From contig CP136062.1 of assembly GCA_032622095.1 (NCBI GenBank), positions 157,164,875 through 157,228,874 on the forward strand: a stretch of DNA of 64,000 nucleotides. The letters are read 5' to 3'. Position numbers and translations under genes: made by a program. The stretch comes from Siphonodentalium dalli. Lineage: Eukaryota; Mollusca; Scaphopoda; Gadilida; Siphonodentaliidae. Of this stretch, positions 32,341 to 44,239 are shown one piece after another; position 1 is the first letter of the stretch; every line of letters starts with the position of its first letter. The notes beneath the pieces were generated by a model that was given only the letters and a program-made list of their open reading frames with translations, was not told the origin of the DNA and did no database searches.

Positions 32341-34433
32341 GGACGCTCGAACGAGTCATGTCCGTTTAAATTTGCAATAATTTCAAAACTCAGAAATATT
32401 CTAACTGACTATCGTCGTGATTGAAGTTATTGAAAATTATTGTCAATAAAATGTAACGGTCACAACGAGGGGGGGGGGGTCTCGATAAAGATCCAGAATA
32501 CGAGGTTAAGGTGGGTGGGTTGTATCTGAGTCCAGATCGCAGATATTTCCAATGCCATCAACTGATGCCATGTATTTTTTTCCAAATCCATACTTAAAGC
32601 CAAATTATGACAAATAAACAAACTTGAAATGTTAAGGCTTAAGAAACTGGACCAAAAAGAGAGAATTAATCAAGAGCATGTGGTCCCTGTTTAATATTTA
32701 CACAATATTTGTTACGATGGGGTGGGTCCCCACTTATGACGAAAAATATTACGTTGAAAAAAGAAATTCCATCAGTTCTCACAGGTTCTCATTGTTGCTA
32801 TTGACTTTCGGTTATTTCTGTGATGCCAACTTCAGCTCATCTAATTCTTCTAGTGATTTAAATGGTATGAATATTGAATTTTTTTCCCGCATTTTCGAAT
32901 TTCCTCCATGTGGGCCGCGATGTGTTTCGATTTGATTTTGAATTTGTCATGGTTCGTAAATAGTATATGTTATAAATATCAAAGTTGTGTAACTTAAAAT
33001 ATATATGGTACTTCGTTTCACTCCCCTCCTTCATTTTGGCTGATGTACGGTATACAATACTAATTAACTTGACAAAAGTTCTTGCTTCCTGCACTCTACC
33101 CCTCTACCCCATCCTAGAACAATTTTTTTTTTCGGATCCCCGTCTGTTAACTTTACAGTATATGGTATCTACTCGGATACCAAGGGTAAACTACTTATTC
33201 CGAGGAAAAGACTTGATAAAAGCCTTTCAGCCTGTTCATGTGTTATCTGTCCTGTTCGAAAATTAAATATTGTTTACACTAAATATTGTTTACACTAATT
33301 ACCACCACCCCCCCCCAAATCACACAAGAACCTTATGCGCCACCCCTATATACATGTATGTGCCTGCTTTACATAATGGTAGTATAACTGAGTCACATGT
33401 AGAAAATGGAAAATTATGTAGTTACAAGAGAGATTGGACGACCATTTAGTGATATAACCCTGGATAGTCACCATGCATGTGAGAGAATAGCCTGCTGTGC
33501 ATGTATACACATCTGTCGCATAATTGTGTACGTATACTGGGAACCTATGGGTACTTTTAATTAAGCTTACATGACTGACATTCCATACGCGTGGTTTTCT
33601 AAAACAGTTCATATCGTTTGTCTGCCATATCCTGCTATTATCACCGTGTTTCATTAAATTTAATGGGTGGATTCTCAAAATTCCCTAGGGAAAAACTAGC
33701 TTTGGATGGGTGTCCGATATCGGAATAAAATAATGCGCCAACGATTTTCTTCCCAGGCTCATCGGATCACAATAACAAATGTTCCACTCAATTTAATCTG
33801 ACATTTCCTTATTTTGTGCCACAATTTTTCGTTTTGTCATAATATTATTGTGAGCGTTTAAGCTGTTATATTGTATATACAGTTCAGCAACAATTTATTC
33901 CCAAATGATGAATTGGTGCTTTCATAACTAGCTCCGACCTCAAATCATTTCAGAAACACAGAACCAAAGACACCAGCATCCAATGCGAATTGCGTTCCGA
34001 TAGCAAAGCTACTATCATTCCCTATTCGACCACGCCAACCGATAACATATTGCGCGAAGTAATCCATCTAGCGGCAGTACGCTATATCAAACAACACCAG
34101 GATATTTATTACAAGAAAACCATAATCAGAAATGGTAACACCCTCAAGATTATATTATTACGCATAAATATAAATTATAAAAAAAAATGTAAAATATATC
34201 AGAATTCCGTTAAAACAATTAATCCTTCAAATTATTACAAAAAACTACAGCTTATTACTGCAGGTTTCTAATTCACCACACCAGAATCCTCTAAATGCGG
34301 ATCAAAAATCGGAGTCATTGTGTTCCCGCCATAAAATCTTCAACAGTGGTCCAGCCATTGTTGATATCTAAACATTGAAAGCAATTAATGCGGTCATAAT
34401 AGTTACATACTGCAACTATCAATCCAGCGAATT
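32341..34433. other. No gene recognised (within segmental repeat copy 1)
   Basis: AT-rich. Poly-C/G and poly-T runs occur at 32,468, 33,121 and 33,309. Short ORFs such as 32,678-32,935 and 33,346-33,678 have no motif. Confidence 0.4.
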
Positions 34434-34981
34434 TGATATGATTGATAGAACAAACCACTATTATCATGATCGTGTCATTATTTGTTTAACATACGTATCA
34501 ATTGACATATACGCACCCGTTCCCTCATTAAAATCAACATATTTCGACCATTTTAGGCGATATCCGCGAATTCGGGGTACTCCGCAAATAGACTTCCGCA
34601 AACAGGGACCTACTGCGAATTGTCACAACAGGCTATCTATCAGTTGGTTGAATATTATTTCCCTTTTTACTAAAGTAAATTAACAAGTAAATGTCGAACG
34701 ACGATACATATATTTGTAAACAAGCATTGCAAATAATGTTATTGGGACGAAAAATTATTGGGACGAAAAGTCGCAAGACTTGTTCCGTATTATGATGATC
34801 ATGATCATGATATGATTGATAGAACAAACAACTATTATGACGATCGTGTCGTTATTTGTTTAAAATACGTATCAATTGACATATACGCACCGTTCCCTCA
34901 TTAAAATCAACATATGTCGACCATTTTAGGCGACCTCCGCGAATTCGGGGATCTCCGCAAATAGACCTCCGCATATATATA
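34434..34981 (+). repeat. Duplicated ~175-bp unit, period 372 bp
   Basis: ATATGATTGATAGAACAAAC at 34,436 recurs at 34,811. Both copies run on through ATCAATTGACATATACGCAC, GACCATTTTAGGCGA and CCGCGAATTCGGGG to the CGCAAATAGAC segment. No coding. It is absent from segmental copy 2 and so belongs to the copy-1-specific insertion 34,120-36,760. Confidence 0.75.
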
Positions 34982-35778
34982 CACTCTTATGACTAATGTG
35001 TAGGTTTTATACACAAAATGTGTAGTCCTGCTACACAATCATTATTCAATTTTGATCTTAAACATATTTGTGTAGTATATGTGTAGTTTCATATTCGTAC
35101 ACAAATTGTGTAACAATTTTTACACATAAATGGGTAATTTTTTACACATTTATACACAACTGTGTGTATAAAATCAACACATATCCCTTACACATTTTGT
35201 GTAGGTTCTTACACACACAGTTCGTAGACAAGAAATGCAAGTTCAGTAGTCCGACCTGTGGGTATAGTATTAAAGATATATGCAGATTTATATGTTAAAA
35301 CTTTCATGGCGCATAGTGGTATGTAGTATTTTGTTCTGTACTGTGAGTTTTTGCTTTGAATGAACAAACCAGGGTCGAGGCGTGATTGCATAATATTAGT
35401 ATTATTACAACAATCATAACAAGAGTCTAAGGGCAGTAATCACGATGAAAGTTTTAACAAATAAATCCTCATATACTATTAATACTAAACCCACAAATTG
35501 GAATTCTGAACTTACATCCTTGTCTACGATCGCTGTAGATTGTATTCCAAAAATATACTCAAACAATATGGCCGTCACGTAGCAGACTATGAAACTGAAG
35601 GCACCTCAGTGCGCATGCTCTACGTTCTTACACAATTGTGTGTAACAAAATATACACATTATGTGTAGAACGGCACTTGGTCAATGTATTTGTATGTAAA
35701 AATACACATTGCTATGTGTATTAACCGGGTTTACACATTTGATGTGTAATCGTTTCTACACATTAGTTATAAGAGTGT
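34982..35778. mobile_element. CACTA-like non-autonomous element with TGTGTAG subterminal repeats
   Basis: The ends CACTCTTATGACTAATGTGT (34,982) and its complement ACACATTAGTTATAAGAGTG (35,778) bound 797 bp, with TA on both sides. Both end regions are filled with short palindromic TACACANNNTGTGTA-type repeats, a feature of CACTA (EnSpm) subterminal regions. No transposase ORF. Confidence 0.65.
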
Positions 35779-36018
35779 ATTTATTGTGTGCCTCCTATGT
35801 GGAGAAGAATATATATAAAGGTTACAATATGGTATATACATGTACATGGTTATCACAACGTCGTTAAAAACACACCAACACAGAGATGTGGTATATTATT
35901 TTAACGTAGCCATATGTGTGTGAGTTGAGAGTGTATGTTTATACAGTATTAGTTATAACATGGTATATGCGAGCGATGATCGATACCATGGCGTGTATCA
36001 ATGACAACAATATACTGG

Positions 36019-36735
36019 CTACTCTAATATCAATTTGAGTTCCCGCGAATAAAGCGACACATGGTGAGCAAGTAAGTTGATAATAATAAGCTCCATTTGA
36101 TGCAACACTTCGTCGGGAATGGTAACGACCTCTGTTCCAAGAAGAAAAGCACATAGTGTAGGGTCACTGATTGTGTCCAGATATAGGTATGGTTCTATCC
36201 CATAGTGGTTGAGTATATGGTCGTAATAACCATTCATCATGCAGGTGATGTGATCGGAAGTACAGTAGCGCAACGCGTGAAGAAGTGCATTATCATAGCA
36301 CATACGACAAGCGTCACACACAAGGTTATTTTTGTATGTCGTTTTGTTCAAAAGCAATCCGAGATTTTTCAACTTTTCGCCATAATGAGGGTATTTCCTA
36401 AGTAATACCCATGTACTCCAGTTTGCTGATGGATTTGAGTCCGTTGTCTGGAATGTTTTAAGACTTGTGTCTCCGGAAACAGAAGCTAGCCATTCTCTCT
36501 CATAACATTCCCAAACTGATTGCTGAATCAGACGTTTCCACGAACACTTAGATGGGAAGTTACCAGTTTCCACGAAAGAGTTCAGATGAGTTCGTAGATC
36601 ATACAGCTGTAGAAGTTCAATTATTTCTGGAACAAATCCTGTAGTCAGGCGAGCAAAAAGAGTGAATTTGAAGAACTTCTGAAGAATTATTCTGAGGGGA
36701 ACCTGGCGATCTAAAATTTCCCCACCAGTGTACAC
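36019..36735 (-). pseudogene. Non-LTR retrotransposon (LINE) fragment: C-terminal domain after RT
   Basis: A minus-strand open stretch of 238 codons. The FVETGNFPSKCSWKRLI segment and the terminal zinc-knuckle-like CDACRMCYDNALLHALRYC (CX2CX9HX4C) align by eye with the corresponding parts of the LINE at 56,251-57,342 (FTETGIFPTQSTWKRIV and CSRCNQTYSNLLFHRYSEC). Overall identity is low, so it is a different but related subfamily. RT and endonuclease domains are absent: it is a 5'-truncated copy, as usual for LINEs. It lies in the insertion specific to segmental copy 1. Confidence 0.65.
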
Positions 36736-37300
36736 CCGATGGGGGTGAATAAATACAACCCGACTTTAAAGCCAGGTAAACGCACGCATGATTTACAATC
36801 AAATTGCCAGTCTGTATCGTTACTGCGAAACCATAAATATGTATTCTCGTCTCAGGTTCAAGTCTCGGGTTATACAAAAAAATGTCAGACCGGGGGGGGG
36901 GGCACTAGGTCTCAGTTGTAGACTACCTATGACACAAAACATATCGATTATATTAAAGTGTGTCCTGTCATCTACACGGCATAGTAAGTAAAGATTATCA
37001 TATGTTTCTGTTACCAGAACTTGTACGTTACCACATGATTCGAATTATGAACAGAACCGACACAGGTTTGAATGACAATAAGAAGGCAAACCTTGGTTTA
37101 CGTAAACCAAGTGTCAAAAAGACGAGAATACGGACCAGTGCGGACAAATAATCCCGGCTTACTCTCTCGAAGCTAGGTACCACATCGCGACCACCGTGGT
37201 TTGGGCCTGGTCTATACCATAGTTTACGCGAAACCTGATCCAGACCAGAGGCCAGAATTCGGCCTCAGGGGTTCAAAAAGACACATCGAGGTATATAATA

Positions 37301-38220
37301 TTCCATGTGGTATTATGTTTATTACCTGTGAATTATATATGTCGCAATACTTACGTGTTGGATTAATATCCTGGTGCACAGTCATATTCGACAAAAATAC
37401 TATTCCGATTTCTGTAACTGTGACGCACACTGATAAACCAAACAGTTTGCGCCATGAAAACTCAACGCTCCAGTTTGATATTTTCATAATGATATTTTCA
37501 CGATGTCATCAGCGAATACAGAACAGGTTCACGGCAGAATTCTTAAATTATCCTCATCATCAGCATTGTCATCTGTATTGTCTAACATATGTTGAAGACA
37601 TTCTGGTCAACTATCAATATATACAGTCAAGTGTAGTTACAGACTGCACATGGGTTCATTGAATTTGATCGAAACTCCCAGTCGGTGAAGGTCGATTGCA
37701 TGCACTAATTATACCGGACAATTTAATTGCTACCGTGCTGGAAGGCATTCACCCCGAGTACACACTGTGATAAGTTCACGCTTAGTTGGCACACCTCTGT
37801 TTGTATAGCATATACGGTTTGACATAATTGAACTATGTGGTCATCAAAATATATAATTAGCATAGCGGAGATTCACACAGTATATTCCTTTATCGGTAAC
37901 TTTTGACCTGATCGATCATAGCTACTCATATGTTATCTAATAATGCAACAAATCCTCGCGCAAATACGCACGTAATCGATTTATTTTGCCAAATAGGTAA
38001 CATAATATGATTATTTAATTCTGAAATACGCAGATCATTGAGTCATATACGTAATTTCGTTTTATGGCGCGGGCCACACTCAAAACACATGTTAAAGAGC
38101 CTACACCTGAAAAGTGGTGAGTTGGCTCACTTGTGTCATTGTCCGCACTTAAAACCCAGCGGCGTGTTATCCCTTTGTCCGGACACGGCTCTTATCTGGC
38201 AGAACTCTCAAGCGTTTTGA
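37301..38220. other. No gene recognised; left flank of the giant foldback element
   Basis: ORF 37,201-37,662 shows no domain. The sequence runs into the TCGCATGA duplication at 38,221. Confidence 0.4.
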
Positions 38221-38228
38221 TCGCATGA
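38221..38228 (+). other. Left target-site duplication TCGCATGA
   Basis: Identical to 51,775-51,782. It marks the left insertion edge of the 13.5-kb element. Confidence 0.85.
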
Positions 38229-39867
38229 GCAGCATGTTTGTGACTGCAGCGTCATTTTCATGTGGGACCCCTTTCCTATAGATCTATGGCTCCATAGTAT
38301 GTCAACGCCCCCTTTCCTATGCTTTGTATATATGGCCCCATGGTATGGCAACGCCCCCCTTTAATTATTATATATCGCTCCTCCTTCCCACGTAATTTCT
38401 GGAACATTTTTATTGTTCTGGAAAATTCTGGAACATTTTTTTTGTTCTGGAACATTTTTATTGTTCTGGAACAATCTGGAACATTTTTTTTCTAGTAAAA
38501 TCCATAATGTATTCGTGTAATAAAATTCATATTTGTCTACGGCCTCTTTAAAATTATATAACTGTAAAGTCCCGATGTTAATTTCACACGGTACACACAT
38601 TGGCTATCATAGCATCTATTTATTTACCACGCATAGAATATAGGCATTTAAAATTATTTATCAAATCTCCTTAAAACACTTCGGCCTCTTTAACTTTTTT
38701 TACCTTTAATAAAAACATTATTGATCTCACAGATTTATTAACTGTTATGTACCTGGTAGAAAACACATTCCACGAGGCACGCTTTCTAACAATAACAGAG
38801 CATCATGGAATATATTCTATAATGGTTTAAACGATTCCACATGTGCACTAAGAACGCGATACACTAAGTGTGTTTTCACCATGAATTTATCTGGTAATTT
38901 AAGCGTTCAAACACATTCGGGGTAACCGTAGATAATAGCCGATCTAATGTGTAATTCATTCAAACATGGGCCACATATCATTTGCACATATTGGGTAAGA
39001 AATTGTCTTTCTAAAAGGTTATGAAAAAGCCGACAAATTAAAACAATCTAGAATGTTCGAGAAAAAAAATGTTCCACATTGTTCCAGAACAATAAAAATG
39101 TTCCAGAATAACATCAAATTAGTGTGGCTGCAGGGCACAGAGCTCTCAAGCTAATAACACAACATATAACCATTCTGGAACATTCTCCATACCGACGGGG
39201 ATAAAGCGGTGAAACAGATTAATGAGATTATGCATACCACTAGGTGATAAAACATTTAAGCCTGCACTAATTTGAATAAAAAACATTCAGGGGCCGGTAT
39301 CATTTGCACATATTGGTTAGGAAAAATAAAATGCCTTTCTAGCTGCCTCTGAAACAATTAATAAAAATTAAAATAATCTACAAAGTTCTCAGCACGTGGG
39401 AGACCATCTAGGTATTAAATACACATCTAACTCCAAGCAGCCAACATATGCTTACAGAGCATAACCCATGCAATTTAACTCTCACAAAAGTTATACCACG
39501 AGCGGCATGAACCCTGAATACATACTGACTCCCCATTATGTATCCCTCCTAATGGTCAACTGTTATGGTACAATTGATTAAATCATCACTAACATTAGTT
39601 AAGCTTTTTCTCTAAATACCCCTTTAATATCTGTAATCGAACTATTAGCAACCAATCAACGCCTTGCCAATAGATATTTGAACATTTCCAATAAAGTAAA
39701 TCCTACACACAATTTCTCGAAGCTTCGTAATTAAACACATGTTTAAGTCATTTAATGCCACGATAGGTCTGTCATTCAAATGCATGCTCCTAATGGCTTC
39801 TGCATCTGTGGAGACTGAGAGATAAACAAAATTAATGTTTCTGTAGAAATTAAGGTTTTCTAGTGTG

Positions 39868-40780
39868 TCACTACTTCAGATATGGTTCAAATAGCATACA
39901 AATCACCGCGTTTTGGTCACATACCTTAAAGGTACACGTCATTTATGCATTTAAACCTAATTCCGCGTATACATCAATCATCTCTTTATTTTCCAAATAG
40001 TTTGAATGTACCTAGTTTTAACAGAGATTTATGCAATCTACATGCTTTCATTCATATAAAATTTACCAAATGTATGTTAAACGACAACAACATTGTAACA
40101 GACTGGCCACTTACCTTCAATTTATAGGTCATATTAGCCTGTACATTTATGGGAGACAGACATACATAATATAATGCATTGGCACAGTGTTAGTGATAAT
40201 AATAAGGTGTCATTACTTCAGAAATGGTTCCAATAGCATACTATTGTACCCGTGGTCACATACCTTAAAGGAACACGTCACTTAAGCATTTAAACATAAC
40301 TCAGTGAATCTATCAATAAAACGCTCTTTATTTTCAAAATTTGTCTTAATTGTACTACATTTATATTTAAAATTAAGCATTTAAACCTAATTCCGTCTAT
40401 CCGTAAATAAAACACGCTCTTTATTTTCAAAATTTGTCTTAATGTCCATCGTATACTAAATTTATATTTAAAATTAAGCATTTAAACATAATTCATCGTA
40501 TCCATAAATAAAAAACGCTCTTTATTTTCAAAAACGTCCATAGTTTTAACAAAGAGTTTTGCAATCTACATGCTTTCATTCATATAAAATTACCCCGTGT
40601 GTGTTAGACAACAACATTATAACATATTGGCTTTCAAGTTACATATGCATGTACATTCGATGCACGAGGCAACATTGTAGGAAATGAAGGTATTGATGTG
40701 TCATTACTTCAGAAATTGTTCATACAATTGACCGTATTTTGATCACATACCTTAAAGGTACACGTTACTTTTGTCTATAA
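39868..40780 (+). repeat. Diverged tandem repeats in the left arm
   Basis: The block GTGTCANTACTTCAGAAATG followed by TTTGGTCACATACCTTAAAG begins near 39,868, 40,208 and 40,698. The second unit contains three sub-units ending in AAAACGCTCTTTATTTTC (about 40,319, 40,413, 40,514). The reverse strand of the block overlaps the end of the 88-codon ORF (ISEVNK region), so the array may stem from duplication of that region. The right arm has the mirror array at 49,223-50,135. Confidence 0.75.
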
Positions 40781-41031
40781 TCACACAAAACATTACACGT
40801 AGGGTTCAACATGTCCACCGTAGTAAGCTTATTTACTTCAGAAATTGGTTCCAATAACAGCGTCTGAGAACGCCACACATGGTTGTACCGGGTGCCAATG
40901 ATGTACCCACGCATCTCAAACAATGGGATGCCTATTAATTTATTCTGACCACACGTGTCTGGACAGCGTTCCAATGAAGGAATTCTGAAAAAGCTATTGT
41001 TAGAGAAAGAAATGACGCTGTGCCAACTCAT
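40765..41031 (-). CDS. 88-codon ORF divergent from the PC4-pair gene (left arm), unknown
   Basis: An open frame from ATG at 41,031 to 40,765, starting MSWHSVISFSNNSFF and containing RCPDTCGQNKLIGIPLFEMR. It diverges from the PC4-pair gene with 144 bp between starts. That interval contains an inverted CCAAT box (ATTGG) and a TATA-like AATATATGG, so a shared promoter is possible. The right-arm copy differs by two amino-acid changes (Ser/Cys and His/Gln). No family recognised; it may be a chance ORF. Confidence 0.3.
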   Translation of the reverse strand: MSWHSVISFSNNSFFRIPSLERCPDTCGQNKLIGIPLFEMRGYIIGTRYNHVWRSQTLLLEPISEVNKLTTVDMLNPTCNVLCDYRQK

Positions 41032-41175
41032 ACATATTGATTATATATTTCTAGTGATTCTGATTGGCTAATAATATATGGAGCAGCATAGCGTTCACAA
41101 CGCTATCTGGTTTTCCTATGAATAATGTGATCATGTCATTTTGAGGCACTTTCTGAAACTACCTGCTACATAAAC

Positions 41176-41742
41176 ATGGACACTAAAATTTTCGCAAAAC
41201 ACTTGGGTCGTAACAGATATCTCACAATCAGTGAGTTTTTGGGTACAAAGTATGTAGATCTGAGAATTTGGGATGAAGGAAGGATTCCAACTAAACAAGG
41301 AGTTAGTCTGATAATTCAACGCTGGCTTTGTCTAACACAAAACCTTGAATTAGTGGGACAGCATATAAATTCCAAGGAGCCAATGGACCGGATTCATTTG
41401 GGGCATAATGTTTTCATGACCCTGGATCATGAACATGCAGTGGTGCACATCAAACAGTACTTTTATCCAGAAAATTGTGATGTAGCAACACCAACCAGGA
41501 AAGGTGTTACTTTAAATGGAGCAGAGCTGAAAACAATTACAGATAATGTGGAAAATGTCAATGGGCTCATTCCTGAAACAGTAAACTTCATACCCTGTTA
41601 CAACGAACACTTGAACCAGGAAGCAGCCTTAAGATGTTCTGAATGTGAACCCGGTGGATACCATAATTATACACAGGACAAGACTGATGTAATACCAGGA
41701 CATTTCTATGGAAACTCTCAAGACTTGACACAACAATACTAA
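41176..41742 (+). CDS. Tandem PC4-domain ssDNA-binding-like protein (left-arm copy)
   Basis: 188 residues, single exon, ATG to TAA. Residues ~8-60 match the PC4 (p15, Sub1) C-terminal fold by pattern: GRNRYLTISEFLGTKYVDLR, then the basic turn and PTKQGVSLIIQRWLCL, equivalent to PC4's 'RKGISLxxxQW'. Residues ~72-130 repeat the plan: LGHNVFMTLDHEHAVVHIKQ, TRKGVTLNGAELKTI. PC4 acts as a dimer whose paired beta sheets bind single-stranded DNA, so two copies in one chain suggest a built-in pseudo-dimer. The C-terminal part has Cys/His spaced as CYNEHLNQEAALRCSEC, a possible metal knuckle. An AATAAA lies 107 bp after the stop (41,849). The right-arm copy is the same protein except for one residue (second last, Gln here, Lys there). 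The role in the element is unknown; DNA binding during transposition or transcription is inference. Confidence 0.75.
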   Translation: MDTKIFAKHLGRNRYLTISEFLGTKYVDLRIWDEGRIPTKQGVSLIIQRWLCLTQNLELVGQHINSKEPMDRIHLGHNVFMTLDHEHAVVHIKQYFYPENCDVATPTRKGVTLNGAELKTITDNVENVNGLIPETVNFIPCYNEHLNQEAALRCSECEPGGYHNYTQDKTDVIPGHFYGNSQDLTQQY

Positions 41743-41878
41743 TATAGTGAGACTGACTTCAATGTAACCATTTTTCCTGGACATTTTTAATTCAATGTTG
41801 TGTGTGTGTGTGTGTTTAAGTATATTTCATAACAAGATAGTATATAGCAATAAATAGCACCAGTTAAATGTATCCAAT

Positions 41879-42000
41879 GTATTGTTGTCTATCATATAAC
41901 CCATCAATTGGCACAATAGACATGATATACTTACTAATATAGATATATATATATACAAACTGTTCATACATTAGATATGAACTTCTTGAAATTGAAAATT
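41879..42000 (+). other. Left-arm-specific segment (122 bp) replacing 279 bp in the right arm
   Basis: Between shared TATCCAAT and GCACATCACC the left arm carries a 122-bp AT-rich segment with a TATATATA run. The right arm has an unrelated 279-bp segment in the same place (47,847-48,125). This is the only sizeable non-homology between the arms. Confidence 0.8.
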
Positions 42001-42911
42001 GCACATCACCATCTGGAAACTAATATATGTGTATATGTAGAAGATGAGGCTATGCAGAATGAGATCCCCAGAAGATGAATTTATTGATGCTAGCCCGCTG
42101 TGATTTTTGGTTTGTGACAAGCTATGTCAATAACCAATAAAAGAAATTTAAAAGATAATTTGTAAGTCTTATATTTCAACTTTTATAGATATTTTTCGTT
42201 CTGCAGCCCACTGATAGTTGTGATCGGAGACGACCGAGTCCGCCTGAAATTGAAAAAAAAATCCATATCAGGAAGGATTTTTCAATAAGTCCTTTGATAA
42301 TCTAACTATAAGCAACTGATTTCGAGCCATGTATTGCACCCAGAATTGTTGGCGATTTCGAAAGATTATGTTTAAAAGAAACCGCAGTGAAATCACACCG
42401 AAATTGACGAAGATACGGGACATTTGTTGTTTTCAACTATTTATAGATATCACGTGACTAATATCGAAAATCCAATTTTGGCAGATCGTAGAAGAGCTAG
42501 AATAATGAGGATTACACCATCGGGCCCAGTTTCACACAGTGCGTTACCTCCATCGAAAAAGAACGTGTATACATGCATATTAAAAAATATTATATTTTCA
42601 ACCTCGGTGTGACAAACTTTTGAATAGAGAGAATGCTATTATCGATCGCCTAATTCTACACGCAGTCAAATTTCAATGAATGTGGAAAGCTGTTGTCATT
42701 GTGATGTTTATAGTATTCCGTAGTAAATGCTGGATTTAAATTGTATAGTAAATAACGATCAATAGCGGAAATGGTGAATTCTTATGCGGTGCGTGTGAAC
42801 TTGTATTTAAAAGGGCAAAGACTGTTTGTTAGTTGAATACATACATATTACGGCTCTCATTTTGAACTTGCCTAATGTCTATTAACTCACCGATTAAGGG
42901 CCAGAAAGGTT

Positions 42912-43277
42912 CTATATATGTCTTAGGTTACCTGGTATTACAATGAAATGTGTTAGAAAATATATTGCATTAAAATGTGCATTATTAGTGAACCCTTTTC
43001 GCAGAACTGCCTTTTTCACCATTGGATGAATCACGTATGAGTCATGTCTATACATCGTACTTAGCCATTCAAATCCCTTTATTCGTTGTTCGGTAAATTT
43101 ATGAGTTAAAAGTACAGGACGGCAAAACGCCGCAAAACGCCGCCCCGCCGCAAAACGCCGCCCCGCCGCAAAACGCCGCAAAACGCCGCCCCGCCGCAAA
43201 ACGCCGGAAAACGCCGCAAACGCAATGACGTCACTACCAATGGCGAGAGAGTCTCTACTTTTTTGGTTTTGGAGCAA
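42912..43277 (-). CDS. 121-codon ORF over a GCCGCAAAACGCC minisatellite (left arm), doubtful
   Basis: The frame spans tandem GCCGCAAAACGCC units (Arg/Ala/Phe repeats, FAAGRRFAAF) and then TEQRIKGFEWLSTMYRHDSY. The right-arm copy (46,588-46,935) lacks 18 bp, that is 6 codons, in the repeat but is otherwise the same. Keeping frame may be chance because the unit length matches. No family recognised. Confidence 0.2.
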   Translation of the reverse strand: MLQNQKSRDSLAIGSDVIAFAAFSGVLRRGGVLRRFAAGRRFAAGRRFAAFCRPVLLTHKFTEQRIKGFEWLSTMYRHDSYVIHPMVKKAVLRKGFTNNAHFNAIYFLTHFIVIPGNLRHI

Positions 43278-44239
43278 AATAACATGACATGTGGTACATA
43301 CTAATTTTTTTTATTATATTATCTATTCACTGTCACTTTCATCCGCTTTGTCATCACTGTCACTGAATTTTCCATACCTAGTGTCTACAATATGTTTATA
43401 TATTGTGACTCATTACTACGATTGCAGTATGTCCACGTATGTCAGATATAACATAACCTTGATAACTTTGTTTAGAAATACCTGGTATATGAGATCATAT
43501 TGTAGCTGACAGAGACTGGAATGCGACTTGCATCTACCATCACGTGCGTTCGAATGAAGTTACATGTACGATATGAGCCATTATATGTGTCGATGAGGTG
43601 TTATATCAGTATATTCATGCAATATTCGTAAATGACAGCAACATATCTTTTCCCTACCATTATCAAGCGAGATTTTGTGGTTAGCTGACAAACATGGCAT
43701 TTCGAATATATATAGCCTATTGGACACTTACTTCAAATGCTAAAATTGCCTCTTCAAAATAGTTAAAAGCACACATTTTTATTTCGAATTTCATTGTTTA
43801 CGGTTTTTATTTCCTGTTATGAAATTGGTCCTTTTATAAACGCGTAATACGCAGTTACAAAAAGCCCTAATTGACAAACATTTTAAGCGCTATTATGACT
43901 ATATTCGACGAATAAAAAAAACGCCATTTGACATAGTACAACAACGCGAAATGACTACTTTTTTAAACGCGAATTTGAAACAAAACTAATATACAAAAGA
44001 ATTTTAAACTAAAATAATAAGTTTGGTTGATGTATAGTTTGGTTGACAGCATTTTCACACACAGAAGCGTTATGATACAGATTCACCACTCACACAGAAG
44101 CGATCTTATACGGTGTAGCGGTATGTTACAGAGTTATCGTTCTTTTCGAGGCTAAAAAAAGCGCAGGCCGGTCCCCTCCCTCTCCCCCGTTTTAAAAGGG
44201 GCGGGGTTAAGGGGGAGCGATCGAGCGTCACGAAAAAAT

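Larger units (their letters stand above)
30370..37300 (+). repeat. Segmental repeat, copy 1 (with insertions)
   Basis: Blocks in this interval recur in the same order and orientation at 55,188-63,880. Pairs include 30,370-30,560 with 55,188-55,390, 30,896-31,152 with 55,540-55,805, 31,548-31,700 with 57,575-57,740, 33,885-34,075 with 62,622-62,830, 36,765-36,985 with 62,870-63,090, and 36,995-37,060 with 63,640-63,695. Identity by eye is about 80-90% inside blocks. No coding gene is shared by the copies, so this is either an old large element or a plain segmental duplication. Copy-specific insertions are listed separately. Confidence 0.75.
38229..44239 (+). repeat. Left arm of the giant foldback transposon
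   Basis: 6,011 bp. Order inward: terminal repeat; short repeats TTGTTCTGGAACATTTTTNT (38,400-38,490) with an inverted counterpart near 39,070-39,110; AT-rich stretch; tandem repeat block 39,868-40,780; minus-strand 88-codon ORF; PC4-pair gene; divergent segment 41,879-42,000; GCCGCAAAACGCC minisatellite (43,120-43,220); inner end in TCACGAAAAAAT. Confidence 0.9.

Noticed and set aside
36840-36875. GGTTCAAGTCTC resembling a tRNA B box (also at 62,955), hinting at a SINE or tRNA
   Set aside because: No A box at the right distance, no cloverleaf on either strand, and the sequence is simply part of the segmental repeat.
42424-42612. 62-codon and 72-codon ORFs duplicated in both arms (42,424-42,612, 43,291-43,509 and mirrors)
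   Set aside because: They are kept only because the arms are near-identical overall. No domain, start context or independent conservation supports them.
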